Shown one piece after another: positions 25,025 to 33,973 of a stretch of 64,000 nt of DNA. A program made the translations under genes and the position numbers. The first letter of the stretch is position 1. Every line of letters begins with the position of its first letter. The notes under the pieces were generated by a model, which saw only the letters and a list, made by a program, of their open reading frames with translations, was not told the DNA's origin and made no database searches. Source of the DNA: Aliiglaciecola lipolytica (lineage in GTDB: Bacteria > Pseudomonadota > Gammaproteobacteria > Enterobacterales > Alteromonadaceae); assembly GCF_018860635.1 (NCBI RefSeq), contig NZ_JAHKPT010000017.1, positions 91,226 through 155,225 of the forward strand. The letters are read 5' to 3'.

Positions 25025-25891
25025 ATGGATTTTCGCTCTTTACAATTATTCCAGCATCTCGCTCAGAGTTTACATTTTGGTAAAACCGCTAATGCGCTAT
25101 TCGTCAGTCCATCGACCCTGAGCAGGGCAATCCAGCGCTTAGAAGAAGAGTGTGGCGCGGAACTGTTTTTACGGGATAACCGAAAGGTAAAAATGACTCT
25201 GGCTGGAGAGAAAATGTTGGCATTTAGTCAGGAGGTGTTATCGAATTGGCATAGTTTGAAAGCCGATCTTGATATGCTCAACCCTATGTTAACCGGTGAA
25301 ATCAAACTATATTGCTCAGTCACGGCTAGCCAAAGTCATTTGCCCACTATTTTAAATGTTTTTAGACAGAAACATCCGCAAGTCGAAGTACAGCTGACTA
25401 CTGGGGATCCATGGTTATCCGTTTCAAAAGTCGCCAATAAAGAAGTGGATGTAGCCATTGCGATTTTTGCACCTGACATGCCTAAAGATATCAAGTTTCA
25501 ACCTATAGATACGATTCCGCTGCTGTTAATTTCCCCTAAAGATTCGCAAATCACCAGTCTTGAACAGGTGGACTGGCGTGATCACAAAGTTGTTTTACCT
25601 GAAGGTGGACCTTCAAAGCGTATTGTTCATCATTGGTTTTCGGAAATGGGTATTCGACCTAAAGTGTATGGTACTGTCGGTGGCAATGAAGCGATAGTTA
25701 GTATGGTTGGGCTGGGTTGTGGGTTGGGCATTGTACCGCAAGTGGTCCTTGATAATTCCTTAGCGAGTCGGCGTGTTAATCGCATAAAAATTAACAATAT
25801 CGAACCCTATCAACTTGGACTATGTTGTTTAAAGTCACGGCAATCGGAAACCTTAATTGAAGAGTTCTTTAATCAACCAGAGTTTCAGTAG
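25025..25891 (+). CDS. ilvY: LysR-type activator IlvY
   Basis: The product is 288 aa. An N-terminal winged helix-turn-helix spans about 1-60 (LHFGKTANALFVSPSTLSRAIQRLEEE), followed by a LysR substrate-binding domain (about 90-285, opening GEIKLYCSVTASQSHLP). The divergent position next to ilvC and the IlvY-like segments VALPEGGP/VVLPEGGPSKR and MVGLGCGLGIVPQ identify it as IlvY, activator of ilvC in response to acetohydroxy acids. Its 3' end overlaps the convergent comM gene by 7 bp. Confidence 0.92.
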   Translation: MDFRSLQLFQHLAQSLHFGKTANALFVSPSTLSRAIQRLEEECGAELFLRDNRKVKMTLAGEKMLAFSQEVLSNWHSLKADLDMLNPMLTGEIKLYCSVTASQSHLPTILNVFRQKHPQVEVQLTTGDPWLSVSKVANKEVDVAIAIFAPDMPKDIKFQPIDTIPLLLISPKDSQITSLEQVDWRDHKVVLPEGGPSKRIVHHWFSEMGIRPKVYGTVGGNEAIVSMVGLGCGLGIVPQVVLDNSLASRRVNRIKINNIEPYQLGLCCLKSRQSETLIEEFFNQPEFQ

Positions 25892-27396
25892 CGCAATTCG
25901 TTGATAATATTGTCTAGCGCTCTATAACCAAGGGCTTCTGCTAAATGAGTTCGAGTAATTTGCGGCTCTAAAGCTAAATCTGCAATAGTGCGTGCAACTT
26001 TAATAACTCGGTGAAACGCGCGCATCGATAAACCTAATTGTTCCACTGCAGATTGCAAAAATAAACGGTCTTCATGATGTAGTGAGCAGTGAATGTCCAT
26101 TTCATTATTCGTTAACTGAGCATTACACTTGCCAGCTCGTTCCATTTGCTGTTGCCTGGCATGAAGTACACGGGTTTTGATTTCAGCGCTGCTCTCAGCG
26201 GTGTTTTGAGCGCAAGAATACAACTCATTGTTGGCTAATTTTGGTACATCAACTTGCAAATCAATACGGTCTAAAAACGGACCAGAAATTCGATTAATGT
26301 ACTTCAATACTTGTTCTGAAGTGCTTCTTCCATCCCGTAAACTGCCAGTTGGACTGGGATTCATCGCTGCTACCAGTTGAAATTGAGCTGGATACTTTAC
26401 TTGTTTTGACGCGCGAGAAATGGAAACAAACCCAGATTCTATCGGTTGGCGAAGCACATCTAATACGCGGCGCTCGTACTCAGGCAGCTCATCTAAGAAC
26501 AGCACACCATTATGGGCTAGGCTAATTTCACCGGGCTTAGGGTTGCCGCCTCCACCTACAAGGGCAATTGCCGAAGACGTATGGTGAGGCTGTCGAAATT
26601 TACGCAATCGCCAAGTTTTAGGGTCAACTTCGTGACCACTTATGGAATAGACGGTGGCAGTTTCTAAAGCTTGTTGTTGTGACATTTCCGGTAAAATTGT
26701 CAGTAAACGTTGGGCTAGCATGGTTTTGCCAGTGCCTGGCGGCCCTACGAACAAAATATTATGACTTCCAGCTGCGGCAATTTCTAATCCGCGCTTAGCC
26801 AACTGTTGGCCCTTAATATCTGCCATATCAAAATCATACTGCTGCGTGTTAGCGGTGGTTTGTGGTTGTTGTAAGGACACGGTTTGGCGACCAGATAAAT
26901 GCAGATACAGTTGCGATAAGGTGTTAAAAGCTAAAACTTTACTATGTTGAATTAAGCATGCTTCTGATGCATTTTCGGTGGGTAAAATAGCTGTTCGTTT
27001 AGCATTATGGCAGGCATAGTTAAACGGCAGTGCGCCTGAGATAGGGCGAATGTCTCCTGTCAGCGCTAGCTCCCCTGCAAACTCAAAATGTTCTAAGTGT
27101 TCAATTGCAATTAAGCCGCTGGCAGCGATAATGCCGATCGCGATGGGGATATCGAAACGCCCGCCGTCCTTGGGTAAATCGGCTGGCGCTAAGTTTATTG
27201 TTATTCGTTTAGCAGGAAATTCAAAACCTGAATTGAGTAACGCACTTCTTACCCGCTCTTTAGATTCCCGTACCGCAGCATCTGCTAATCCTACCAAGTT
27301 AAATGCTGGCAAACCATTGGCTAGATGCACCTCAATACTTACCAGTGGCGCGTCTATGCCCACTGATGCCCGAGAGTATACAACGGCTAATGACAT
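25885..27396 (-). CDS. comM: YifB/ComM family Mg-chelatase-like AAA+ ATPase
   Basis: The product is 503 aa. An N-terminal ChlI-like domain (about 20-170) is followed by an AAA+ Mg-chelatase domain with Walker A FVGPPGTGKTMLA, Walker B GVLFLDELPEY and a C-terminal lid region (about 400-500). In Vibrio and Acinetobacter ComM is a hexameric helicase promoting branch migration during natural transformation. Here it sits alone between ilvY and ilvDA. Its stop overlaps ilvY by 7 bp in convergent orientation. Confidence 0.93.
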   Translation of the reverse strand: MSLAVVYSRASVGIDAPLVSIEVHLANGLPAFNLVGLADAAVRESKERVRSALLNSGFEFPAKRITINLAPADLPKDGGRFDIPIAIGIIAASGLIAIEHLEHFEFAGELALTGDIRPISGALPFNYACHNAKRTAILPTENASEACLIQHSKVLAFNTLSQLYLHLSGRQTVSLQQPQTTANTQQYDFDMADIKGQQLAKRGLEIAAAGSHNILFVGPPGTGKTMLAQRLLTILPEMSQQQALETATVYSISGHEVDPKTWRLRKFRQPHHTSSAIALVGGGGNPKPGEISLAHNGVLFLDELPEYERRVLDVLRQPIESGFVSISRASKQVKYPAQFQLVAAMNPSPTGSLRDGRSTSEQVLKYINRISGPFLDRIDLQVDVPKLANNELYSCAQNTAESSAEIKTRVLHARQQQMERAGKCNAQLTNNEMDIHCSLHHEDRLFLQSAVEQLGLSMRAFHRVIKVARTIADLALEPQITRTHLAEALGYRALDNIINELRY

Positions 27397-27596
27397 TTAC
27401 ATTTCCCTACGTACTGCCTAACTTATGTTATTAAACTAGAGAAAGTTTTTACTAAGTGCCAGAAAGCGAGGTCCAGTTTATAGTCTAGTTTTGAAATGCT
27501 TGGCTGGTTTAATCACAATATTTTCATTTACAACGATTAATCGACGCCTAAAGAATAATATATACCCTTTGAAAACTTGATTCTGCGGGGGGTTAC

Positions 27597-27713
27597 ATGA
27601 TATTTCTATACAACAGTGACGATCTTATTAATATGAATACCATGTTTTATACAACTATCGAGCAAGTGTTGATTGTGATTATTGACGCGTGGGGGTTGCC
27701 CCAGCGAGGGTAG
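27597..27713 (+). CDS. Leader peptide of the ilvDA attenuator (38 aa)
   Basis: This short ORF, ATG 27597 to TAG 27711, has GGGGGG about 5 nt upstream of the ATG. It encodes a 38-residue peptide whose middle contains the run V-L-I-V-I-I (GTG TTG ATT GTG ATT ATT, 27666-27683), followed by DAWGLPQRG. Such a cluster of branched-chain codons right before overlapping RNA hairpins is the hallmark of ribosome-mediated attenuation (IlvL-type). A shorter peptide could start at ATG 27633 or 27642, but neither has a Shine-Dalgarno. It lies 117 nt before ilvD. Confidence 0.85.
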   Translation: MIFLYNSDDLINMNTMFYTTIEQVLIVIIDAWGLPQRG

Positions 27714-27766
27714 GTGTATTCTTAGTTTTGCCAAAACCCTCGCAATCAAACGCGGGGGTTTTTGTT
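27704..27766 (+). promoter_or_regulatory. Attenuator: antiterminator and terminator hairpins of ilvDA
   Basis: Two mutually exclusive pairings are visible. GCGAGGGT (27704-27711, at the end of the leader ORF) is the exact complement of ACCCTCGC (27736-27743): the antiterminator. The same right-hand segment, as AAAACCCTCGC (27733-27743), pairs with GCGGGGGTTTT (27752-27762), forming an 11-bp stem with one G-T pair and an 8-nt loop, followed by T-rich sequence: the terminator. A ribosome stalled on the Ile/Val/Leu codons would favour the antiterminator and read-through into ilvD. Confidence 0.85.
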
Positions 27767-27830
27767 TTTAAAGGCTTAAACAAAAACATATTTAATTAGT
27801 CGAAATGATTTCAATTTAGAGGGTTTTACC

Positions 27831-29678
27831 ATGCCAAAGTTACGTTCATCCACAACCACTCAAGGTCGCAATATGGCCGGAGCCAGAGCTTTGTGGCGTG
27901 CCACTGGCATGAAAGATGGCGATTTTCACAAACCCATTATTGCCGTTTCTAACTCATTTACTCAGTTCGTTCCGGGACATGTGCATTTAAAAGATATGGG
28001 CCAATTGGTTGCTCGTAGCATCGAAGAAGCCGGTGGTGTTGCTAAAGAATTTAATACTATCGCCGTAGATGACGGTATCGCCATGGGTCATAGCGGGATG
28101 CTATACAGCTTGCCGTCGCGAGAAATCATCGCTGATTCGGTAGAGTATATGGTCAATGCCCATTGTGCCGATGCCATAGTGTGTATTTCTAATTGTGACA
28201 AAATCACCCCAGGAATGTTGATGGCGTCGATGCGCTTAAATATACCGGTAATCTTTGTCTCAGGCGGACCGATGGAAGCCGGCAAAACCAAGCTTTCAGA
28301 TCAACTTATCAAATTGGACTTGGTAGACGCCATGGTCGCCGGTGTGGATGACAATGTAACTGATGACGAAAGTGACGAAGTGGAGCGTTCAGCTTGTCCT
28401 ACTTGTGGCTCATGTTCAGGTATGTTCACGGCGAATTCGATGAACTGTTTGACCGAAGCCTTAGGTTTGTCGTTGCCAGGCAATGGCTCTATGTTAGCAA
28501 CGCACGCGGACCGAGAAGGTTTATTCAAACAAGCTGGAAGACAAATTGTTGAGCTTTGTCGTCGTTACTACAAAGAAGATGACGAGTCTGTTTTGCCTCG
28601 CAATATTGCTAATTTTAAAGCGTTTGAAAACGCCATGAGTTTGGATATCGCCATGGGCGGTTCAACCAATACCATTTTGCATTTGTTGGCAGCCGCGGTA
28701 GAAGGTGAGATTCCATTTACCCTAGATGACATCGATCGCCTATCTCGTAAAGTTCCACATTTATGTAAAGTGGCACCATCTACACCTAAATACCATATGG
28801 AAGATGTTCACCGTGCCGGTGGCGTATTGGGAATTTTAGCTGAAATAAACCGCGCTGGTTTATTGCATGATGACTGTCCTCATGTGTTGGGCAAATCTAT
28901 TGGTGAAGTTATCGCTGAGTGGGATATTACAAATCCGGCCAACGAAAAGGCGATCGAGTTTTATAAAGCAGGCCCTGCTGGTATCCGCACAACAAAAGCT
29001 TTTAGCCAAGATTGTCGTTGGCCTACCGCCGACACAGATCGCGAAGACGGCTGTATTCGTAATCGTGAGCATGCTTTCAGTGAGGAAGGTGGCTTAGCGG
29101 TTTTATTCGGCAATATTGCAGAAGATGGTTGTATTGTAAAAACCGCAGGTGTCGATGAGTCGATTCATAAATTTACTGGTCGTGCGCGTATTTTTGAAAG
29201 CCAAGATGATGCGGTTGCTGCTATTTTGGGTGATAAGGTAGTTGCCGGTGACGTTGTGATTATTCGTTACGAAGGTCCTAAAGGTGGTCCAGGAATGCAA
29301 GAAATGTTGTACCCAACCACTTATCTTAAAGCTAAAGGCCTAGGTAAATCTTGTGCACTAATCACTGATGGCCGATTCTCTGGTGGTACTTCAGGTTTAT
29401 CTATTGGTCACTGTGCTCCAGAAGCAGCAAGTGGCGGTGGTATAGGGTTGGTTGAAGAAGGTGACACTATCATCATTGATATCCCTGCACGCAAAATTGG
29501 CGTAGATATCAGTGACGCTGAATTGCAAACTCGCCGTGACAACATGAATAACAGTGCTAAACCATGGAAGCCGGCAACCCGTCAACGCAAGGTTTCATTG
29601 GCACTTAAAGCATATGCCTTGTTAGCCACCAGTGCCGATAAAGGCGGAGTACGTGATGCTTCAAAATTGGAAGATTAA
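27831..29678 (+). CDS. ilvD: Dihydroxy-acid dehydratase
   Basis: The product is 615 aa (E. coli 616), an Fe-S cluster enzyme producing 2-keto acids in valine/isoleucine synthesis. The cluster cysteines are visible in [11 protein letters not shown] and [23 protein letters not shown]-like [17 protein letters not shown] is present near the end. AGAGGG precedes the ATG. It is the first structural gene after the leader/attenuator; ilvA starts directly after its stop codon. Confidence 0.97.
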   Translation: MPKLRSSTTTQGRNMAGARALWRATGMKDGDFHKPIIAVSNSFTQFVPGHVHLKDMGQLVARSIEEAGGVAKEFNTIAVDDGIAMGHSGMLYSLPSREIIADSVEYMVNAHCADAIVCISNCDKITPGMLMASMRLNIPVIFVSGGPMEAGKTKLSDQLIKLDLVDAMVAGVDDNVTDDESDEVERSACPTCGSCSGMFTANSMNCLTEALGLSLPGNGSMLATHADREGLFKQAGRQIVELCRRYYKEDDESVLPRNIANFKAFENAMSLDIAMGGSTNTILHLLAAAVEGEIPFTLDDIDRLSRKVPHLCKVAPSTPKYHMEDVHRAGGVLGILAEINRAGLLHDDCPHVLGKSIGEVIAEWDITNPANEKAIEFYKAGPAGIRTTKAFSQDCRWPTADTDREDGCIRNREHAFSEEGGLAVLFGNIAEDGCIVKTAGVDESIHKFTGRARIFESQDDAVAAILGDKVVAGDVVIIRYEGPKGGPGMQEMLYPTTYLKAKGLGKSCALITDGRFSGGTSGLSIGHCAPEAASGGGIGLVEEGDTIIIDIPARKIGVDISDAELQTRRDNMNNSAKPWKPATRQRKVSLALKAYALLATSADKGGVRDASKLED

Positions 29679-31220
29679 ATGAGTTTATCTGCTAATGATT
29701 ATTTGAAGCGTATTCTACTGTCACCGGTGTATGATGTGGCAGTGAATAGCGAACTGAATCGGTTAACCAGTTTATCTACTGCTTTAGGTAATGAAATTTA
29801 CTTGAAGCGTGAAGATCAACAACCGGTGAAGTCGTTTAAGCTGCGCGGTGCTTACAATAAATTATCTTGTTTGACTCAGCAGCAATTGCAGGCCGGCGTA
29901 GTGGCTGCGTCTGCAGGAAATCATGCTCAAGGTGTGGCTTATTCTGCCAAGATCAAAAAAATACAAGCCACAATAGTGATGCCGGAAACTACACCAGATA
30001 TTAAAGTGGATGCGGTTAGACGTTTTGGTGGTGAATATGCACACGTTGTGCTGCATGGCACCAGCTTCGATGAGGCAAAAGCCGAAGCGCTGCGCCTATC
30101 TGAAGTCAATGGTTACACTATGGTTGCGCCTTTTGATGATGAAGACGTGATTGTTGGTCAAGGAACCATTGGTAGAGAACTACTTGAGCAGTTACCTGAC
30201 TTGGATATGCTATTCATTGCTGTCGGTGGTGGAGGTTTGGCTGCGGGTATCAGTGTTTACCTCAAGCAGTTACGACCTGATTTGAAAATCATTGCGGTAG
30301 AATCTGATGAATCTGCATGTTTACAGGCTGCTTTGCAAGCTGGTGAACCTGTGGCGTTGCCATCGGTGGGTATATTTGCTGATGGCGTGGCAGTGAAGAC
30401 CATAGGTACAGAACCGTTCCGATTATGCCAACAATTTGTTGATGAAGTTATCACTGTCAATACGGATGAAATTTGTGCCGCAATCAAAGACATTTTTGAT
30501 GATACTCGGGTAATAGCTGAACCAGCAGGTGCGTTATCTGTGGCTGGTATTCGAAAGTATCTCTCTCAACATTCAATTTCCGGTAAAAAAATTGGTGGCA
30601 TATTGTGTGGCGCCAATATCAATTTTCATACCTTGCGATATGTGTCTGAGCGATGTGAACTGGGCGAACAAAAAGAAGCTGTTTTTGCGGTTAGAATCCC
30701 TGAACAAAAAGGTGAGTTCAAACGTTTTTGTGAGTTGCTAGGTGGCAGAACTATTACCGAGTTTAACTACCGTTATTCCAGTGATGGAGAAGCACATATC
30801 TTCGTTGGGATAAAATTGCGTTTTGGACGGGAAGAGTATCATCAATTAGAAAAGCTGCTTACAGATAGTGGTTATCAATGTTTTGATTTGTCTGAAAATG
30901 AAATGGCAAAGTTACATGTGCGTTACATGGTAGGCGGCCGTCCTCCCACGTTACTCAATGAGCATATTTTCTCATTTGAGTTTCCAGAATATCCAGGGGC
31001 GTTGATGAAATTTTTGAATACCCTTGGGGAGTCATGGAATATTACCTTGTTTCATTATCGTAATCATGGTGCAGCGGAAGGTTTAGTGCTTGCGGGCTTT
31101 GATTTACCCGAAGGCGCCAGAGCGGACTTTGACCAGCATTTAGATAAACTTGGCTACCAATATAATGAACAGACAAGTAATCCCGCTTATCAGTTCTTTT
31201 TATCCGATTTAGGTAAGTAA
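29679..31220 (+). CDS. ilvA: Biosynthetic threonine ammonia-lyase (threonine deaminase)
   Basis: The product is 513 aa (E. coli IlvA 514). It makes 2-oxobutanoate from threonine, the committed step of isoleucine synthesis. The PLP domain is at about 1-320, with the lysine in QPVKSFKLRGAYNKL, the SAGNHAQGVAY loop and the glycine-rich VGGGGLAAG. Two ACT-like regulatory domains (about 330-510) give isoleucine/valine allostery. The ATG directly follows the ilvD stop (TAAATG). A structured repeat and a terminator follow the gene. Confidence 0.96.
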   Translation: MSLSANDYLKRILLSPVYDVAVNSELNRLTSLSTALGNEIYLKREDQQPVKSFKLRGAYNKLSCLTQQQLQAGVVAASAGNHAQGVAYSAKIKKIQATIVMPETTPDIKVDAVRRFGGEYAHVVLHGTSFDEAKAEALRLSEVNGYTMVAPFDDEDVIVGQGTIGRELLEQLPDLDMLFIAVGGGGLAAGISVYLKQLRPDLKIIAVESDESACLQAALQAGEPVALPSVGIFADGVAVKTIGTEPFRLCQQFVDEVITVNTDEICAAIKDIFDDTRVIAEPAGALSVAGIRKYLSQHSISGKKIGGILCGANINFHTLRYVSERCELGEQKEAVFAVRIPEQKGEFKRFCELLGGRTITEFNYRYSSDGEAHIFVGIKLRFGREEYHQLEKLLTDSGYQCFDLSENEMAKLHVRYMVGGRPPTLLNEHIFSFEFPEYPGALMKFLNTLGESWNITLFHYRNHGAAEGLVLAGFDLPEGARADFDQHLDKLGYQYNEQTSNPAYQFFLSDLGK

Positions 31221-31236
31221 TTGCGTTTGGTATAAA

Positions 31237-31277
31237 ATAAAGGCTCCTAAGTAGCGGGCTACTGAATGAACTTGGAG
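31237..31277 (+). repeat. Structured 41-nt element after ilvA, left copy of an inverted pair
   Basis: It begins ATAAAGGCTCCTA and ends GAATGAACTTGGAG. Its reverse complement recurs at 37276-37317 with 38 of 42 aligned positions identical. Internally GTAG-CGGG-CTAC can form a small hairpin, and CTCC can pair with the terminal GGAG. The differences between the copies fall mostly in the inner hairpin. It starts 16 nt after the ilvA stop and is followed directly by a terminator. It may be a conserved 3'-UTR RNA motif, a small RNA body or one end of a mobile element. Confidence 0.75.
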
Positions 31278-31306
31278 GCCACTGTCTTTTTTACAGTGGC
31301 TTTTTT
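31278..31306 (+). terminator. Terminator after ilvA
   Basis: Perfect 8-bp stem GCCACTGT/ACAGTGGC (31278-31285 with 31293-31300), 7-nt loop rich in T, followed by six T. It reads away from ilvA into the island. Confidence 0.9.
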
Positions 31307-31361
31307 ATATATTAATTATTATAAAACAATAGGTTATATCAACGAAAACCAGTATTTTTTC

Positions 31362-31388
31362 TTGACTAACTTTGGTTTTTGCTACAAT
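31362..31388 (+). promoter_or_regulatory. Possible promoter of the exonuclease-transposase-like gene
   Basis: TTGACT (31362-31367) and TACAAT (31383-31388) are good -35 and -10 matches but the spacing is only 15 nt. They lie 75 nt before the gene's ATG, just inside the island. Confidence 0.4.
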
Positions 31389-31462
31389 TAGCACTTAAAT
31401 TTCAACAAGATATTATAAAAACCATTCAAATTACCTATAATTTCTCAGTAACGGGGGGAATT

Positions 31463-33964
31463 ATGACGAGATATGTCTTCTTAGACACAGAGACAACGGG
31501 CTTAGACCCGCATAAAGGTGGTCATAGGATCATCGACCTAGCCTGCATAGAATATAGAGATGGCAAACAAACAGGGCATGTGTTTAATACGCAAATTAAT
31601 CCTGAAGGCAAAAAATCTACAAAAGGCGCTTTTAGAGTTCACAAAATCTCTGGTGAAGAATTAGTAGGTAAACCGACCTTTAAAGAGGTGTCAGAAGACT
31701 TCATAAATTTCATAAAGGATGCTCACCTTGTTATTTACAATGCTTCATTCGATATCCAGTTCATAAATAGTGAGCTAAATCGAATTAACTACCCGTCTTC
31801 AATTAATGACATTTGCTCTCAAATTACTTGTGCGATGGAGTTGACTAAACTCAAATTCAATTCTGAAAAAAATATTAGTCAAGACAATGCATGTAAAAGA
31901 TACGGTATTGATATAAGCCATCGAAAAACTCACGGTGCTCTAATAGATGCTAGTTTATGTGCAGAGCTATTTTTCAAGTTAACAGATGAAACAATAACCC
32001 CTTTAGAACGTACACCTCACTCAAAACCTCATCGAGATCCCAAGCTATTAACTATTCCTAGGGCATATAAAAGTAAATTGGGTGAAGTATTTATCCAACA
32101 AAATTTTTGTAAGAATAGTGAGTGTGCAAACTTTGGCGTTGTGGCCTTAAACCCAGAAAAATATCAAAATGGAAAGCCTAAAAAGGGACTCAGAAATGGA
32201 TATAAGCTAACCACGAATAAAAATGAGTACCTGCTGACTTGTAAGCTATGCGGTCAAAGCTGTGTAATTATCAATAATCAAAGCTTTGGCAAAGAATTAG
32301 AGCGATTGGCTGCTATTAATAGACAAGAGGAACCATCCTGCCCAAATACTGGTGATAGCGGCACTCCTTATGGTCAGCGTCATTACTATATACCTGAGTC
32401 ATACGAAGTAAGAAAAGGAACGGCAGTATTAAAGCCACGATGTATAAATGTTGGTCAAGGCATTTTCAGTAACCCTGAACTATATACTTTATCAGGTAAA
32501 ACAAGGCCAACAGAAGTTATCAAAAAACAAGTGAGCAAGTCAGTTGCTAGAGGTCGTAAGCCAACGGTTCAAGAACTTGAAGAGCAGCGCTTGGGATCGC
32601 AAAGAGTTAAGTGCGAATCTTGTAATACAAGGTTTTCTGTCAAGCTCGACCCTCAGCAGCGTCATTATATGAGAGATAGGAATTTACCTCTCTTTCTTAA
32701 CCTCATGAACAAAGGAATCATAAATCGTGAGCAAGAAAAATTAGATATGTCAGCCAAAGTAATTTACGGAAAAATTGATTTTTTCTATGAACAAGCTTTG
32801 GCCTTCGATGCTTATCATTCACAGCTTATTGATCATGCTGTAGCTACAAAAACCTTAAATCTAAGTACAGATCGATTGCACCATACAACAAATTGGGGAG
32901 ATCATGATATACCTCGTCCAACGCCTCTAGTTGTAACTTCGACAGTTGATAACCATTCAGGGTATGTGTTTGCTTCAACGTTAAACTTTGATTTCACGAC
33001 CGACTCTGATTATATTAAAAAAGAGCATAAAGAGAAAAAAGATAGTGACAAAGAGAGTTATTATCGTAGGTATGCTCAGTATGTTTTAAACGATGCCGAA
33101 GTAGAAGAAATGGCTCGTCAAACAAATGCTGATGTGGCAATGCAAATGCCAACGCAAGGACTCTTGGTAAATCAAACGTATAGTATGTTGACACATTTCG
33201 CTGTCATAAAAGAGATGCTTCGCACCGCTTGGCATATTAACTTGTATGCTGATAACGACTCTGGGTTCAAAACTGCTATTTCTGGTGTATTTCAGGACTG
33301 GCTTGCTGATGGAACAATGAGGGCTTTTCAAGTCTTTACGGAGCGTTCAGGTAATAATCAATTGTTAGATAAATCTACTGCTGAACTGATAAAAAAGAGA
33401 GACTTAGAATTACAGCAAGACTTTCCTAAGATGTCTAAAGAAGAACGTCTTAATTTGCTTTGGAGTCAGCAGTTAAGTAGCCGCGTCACGCTCAAAGGAA
33501 GTAAATCAGAATGGATTGTGAGTCCGAATATGTTATCAAGGTTCGCTGGTTTTCTACCGCTAACAAATATTAAGAATTTTGAGCCTGAAAAGGTTGCGTC
33601 ACTACTAAACTCAGCATCACTAAATGGTGTTGATAATTGGTTCCAGATTTTAAGAAGACACATTAATTACTATGAACGGCCCGTTACTAGCGGAACCAAT
33701 TCAAAGCGCTGGAATGCATATTCAGGATACAATCCAAAATGGATGGCAAAGCTAATGGAAGTTAAAAGGATATACCACAATTATTGCTCTACCAATGAAC
33801 GTAGCTTGAGAGAAGAATACAAGGGTAAACGCCAGTTAATGCCAAAACCAACTAGCCCAGGAATGAGGTTAAATTTAGCAAACAAAATATTTACTGCGAA
33901 TGACATACTCAACTTTAGCCTTAATCGTGAAAAGATACACTTGTTAAACAAAAAAGCTAAATAG
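31463..33964 (+). CDS. DEDDh exonuclease fused to zinc-ribbon and DDE transposase-like regions
   Basis: The product is 833 aa. Residues 1-175 are a DnaQ-like 3'-5' exonuclease with a full DEDDh set: D8 and E10 in LDTETTGLD, D97 in NASFD, H157 and D162 in HGALID. A Cys-rich region follows: C216-x4-C221, C260-x2-C263, C327 and C384-x2-C387 (VKCESCNTRFS). Next is a helix-turn-helix-like stretch (MNKGIINREQEKLDMSAKVI). The C-terminal part resembles an RNase H-fold DDE transposase: D496 in VVTSTVDNHSG, D597/D599 in LYADNDSG, and a candidate Glu at 627 or 738. ATG 31463 with GGGGGG 5 nt upstream is preferred over the frame's earlier codon at 31379. Low GC and convergence with the helicase gene mark it as accessory. 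The function is unknown. Confidence 0.75.
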   Translation: MTRYVFLDTETTGLDPHKGGHRIIDLACIEYRDGKQTGHVFNTQINPEGKKSTKGAFRVHKISGEELVGKPTFKEVSEDFINFIKDAHLVIYNASFDIQFINSELNRINYPSSINDICSQITCAMELTKLKFNSEKNISQDNACKRYGIDISHRKTHGALIDASLCAELFFKLTDETITPLERTPHSKPHRDPKLLTIPRAYKSKLGEVFIQQNFCKNSECANFGVVALNPEKYQNGKPKKGLRNGYKLTTNKNEYLLTCKLCGQSCVIINNQSFGKELERLAAINRQEEPSCPNTGDSGTPYGQRHYYIPESYEVRKGTAVLKPRCINVGQGIFSNPELYTLSGKTRPTEVIKKQVSKSVARGRKPTVQELEEQRLGSQRVKCESCNTRFSVKLDPQQRHYMRDRNLPLFLNLMNKGIINREQEKLDMSAKVIYGKIDFFYEQALAFDAYHSQLIDHAVATKTLNLSTDRLHHTTNWGDHDIPRPTPLVVTSTVDNHSGYVFASTLNFDFTTDSDYIKKEHKEKKDSDKESYYRRYAQYVLNDAEVEEMARQTNADVAMQMPTQGLLVNQTYSMLTHFAVIKEMLRTAWHINLYADNDSGFKTAISGVFQDWLADGTMRAFQVFTERSGNNQLLDKSTAELIKKRDLELQQDFPKMSKEERLNLLWSQQLSSRVTLKGSKSEWIVSPNMLSRFAGFLPLTNIKNFEPEKVASLLNSASLNGVDNWFQILRRHINYYERPVTSGTNSKRWNAYSGYNPKWMAKLMEVKRIYHNYCSTNERSLREEYKGKRQLMPKPTSPGMRLNLANKIFTANDILNFSLNREKIHLLNKKAK

Positions 33965-33973
33965 TAATTTTAG

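Noticed and set aside
31379-31462. N-terminal extension of the exonuclease-transposase-like ORF
   Set aside because: The frame is open from 31379, but ATG 31463 has a strong G-rich ribosome binding site and begins the exonuclease fold directly; the extension contains the likely -10 box.
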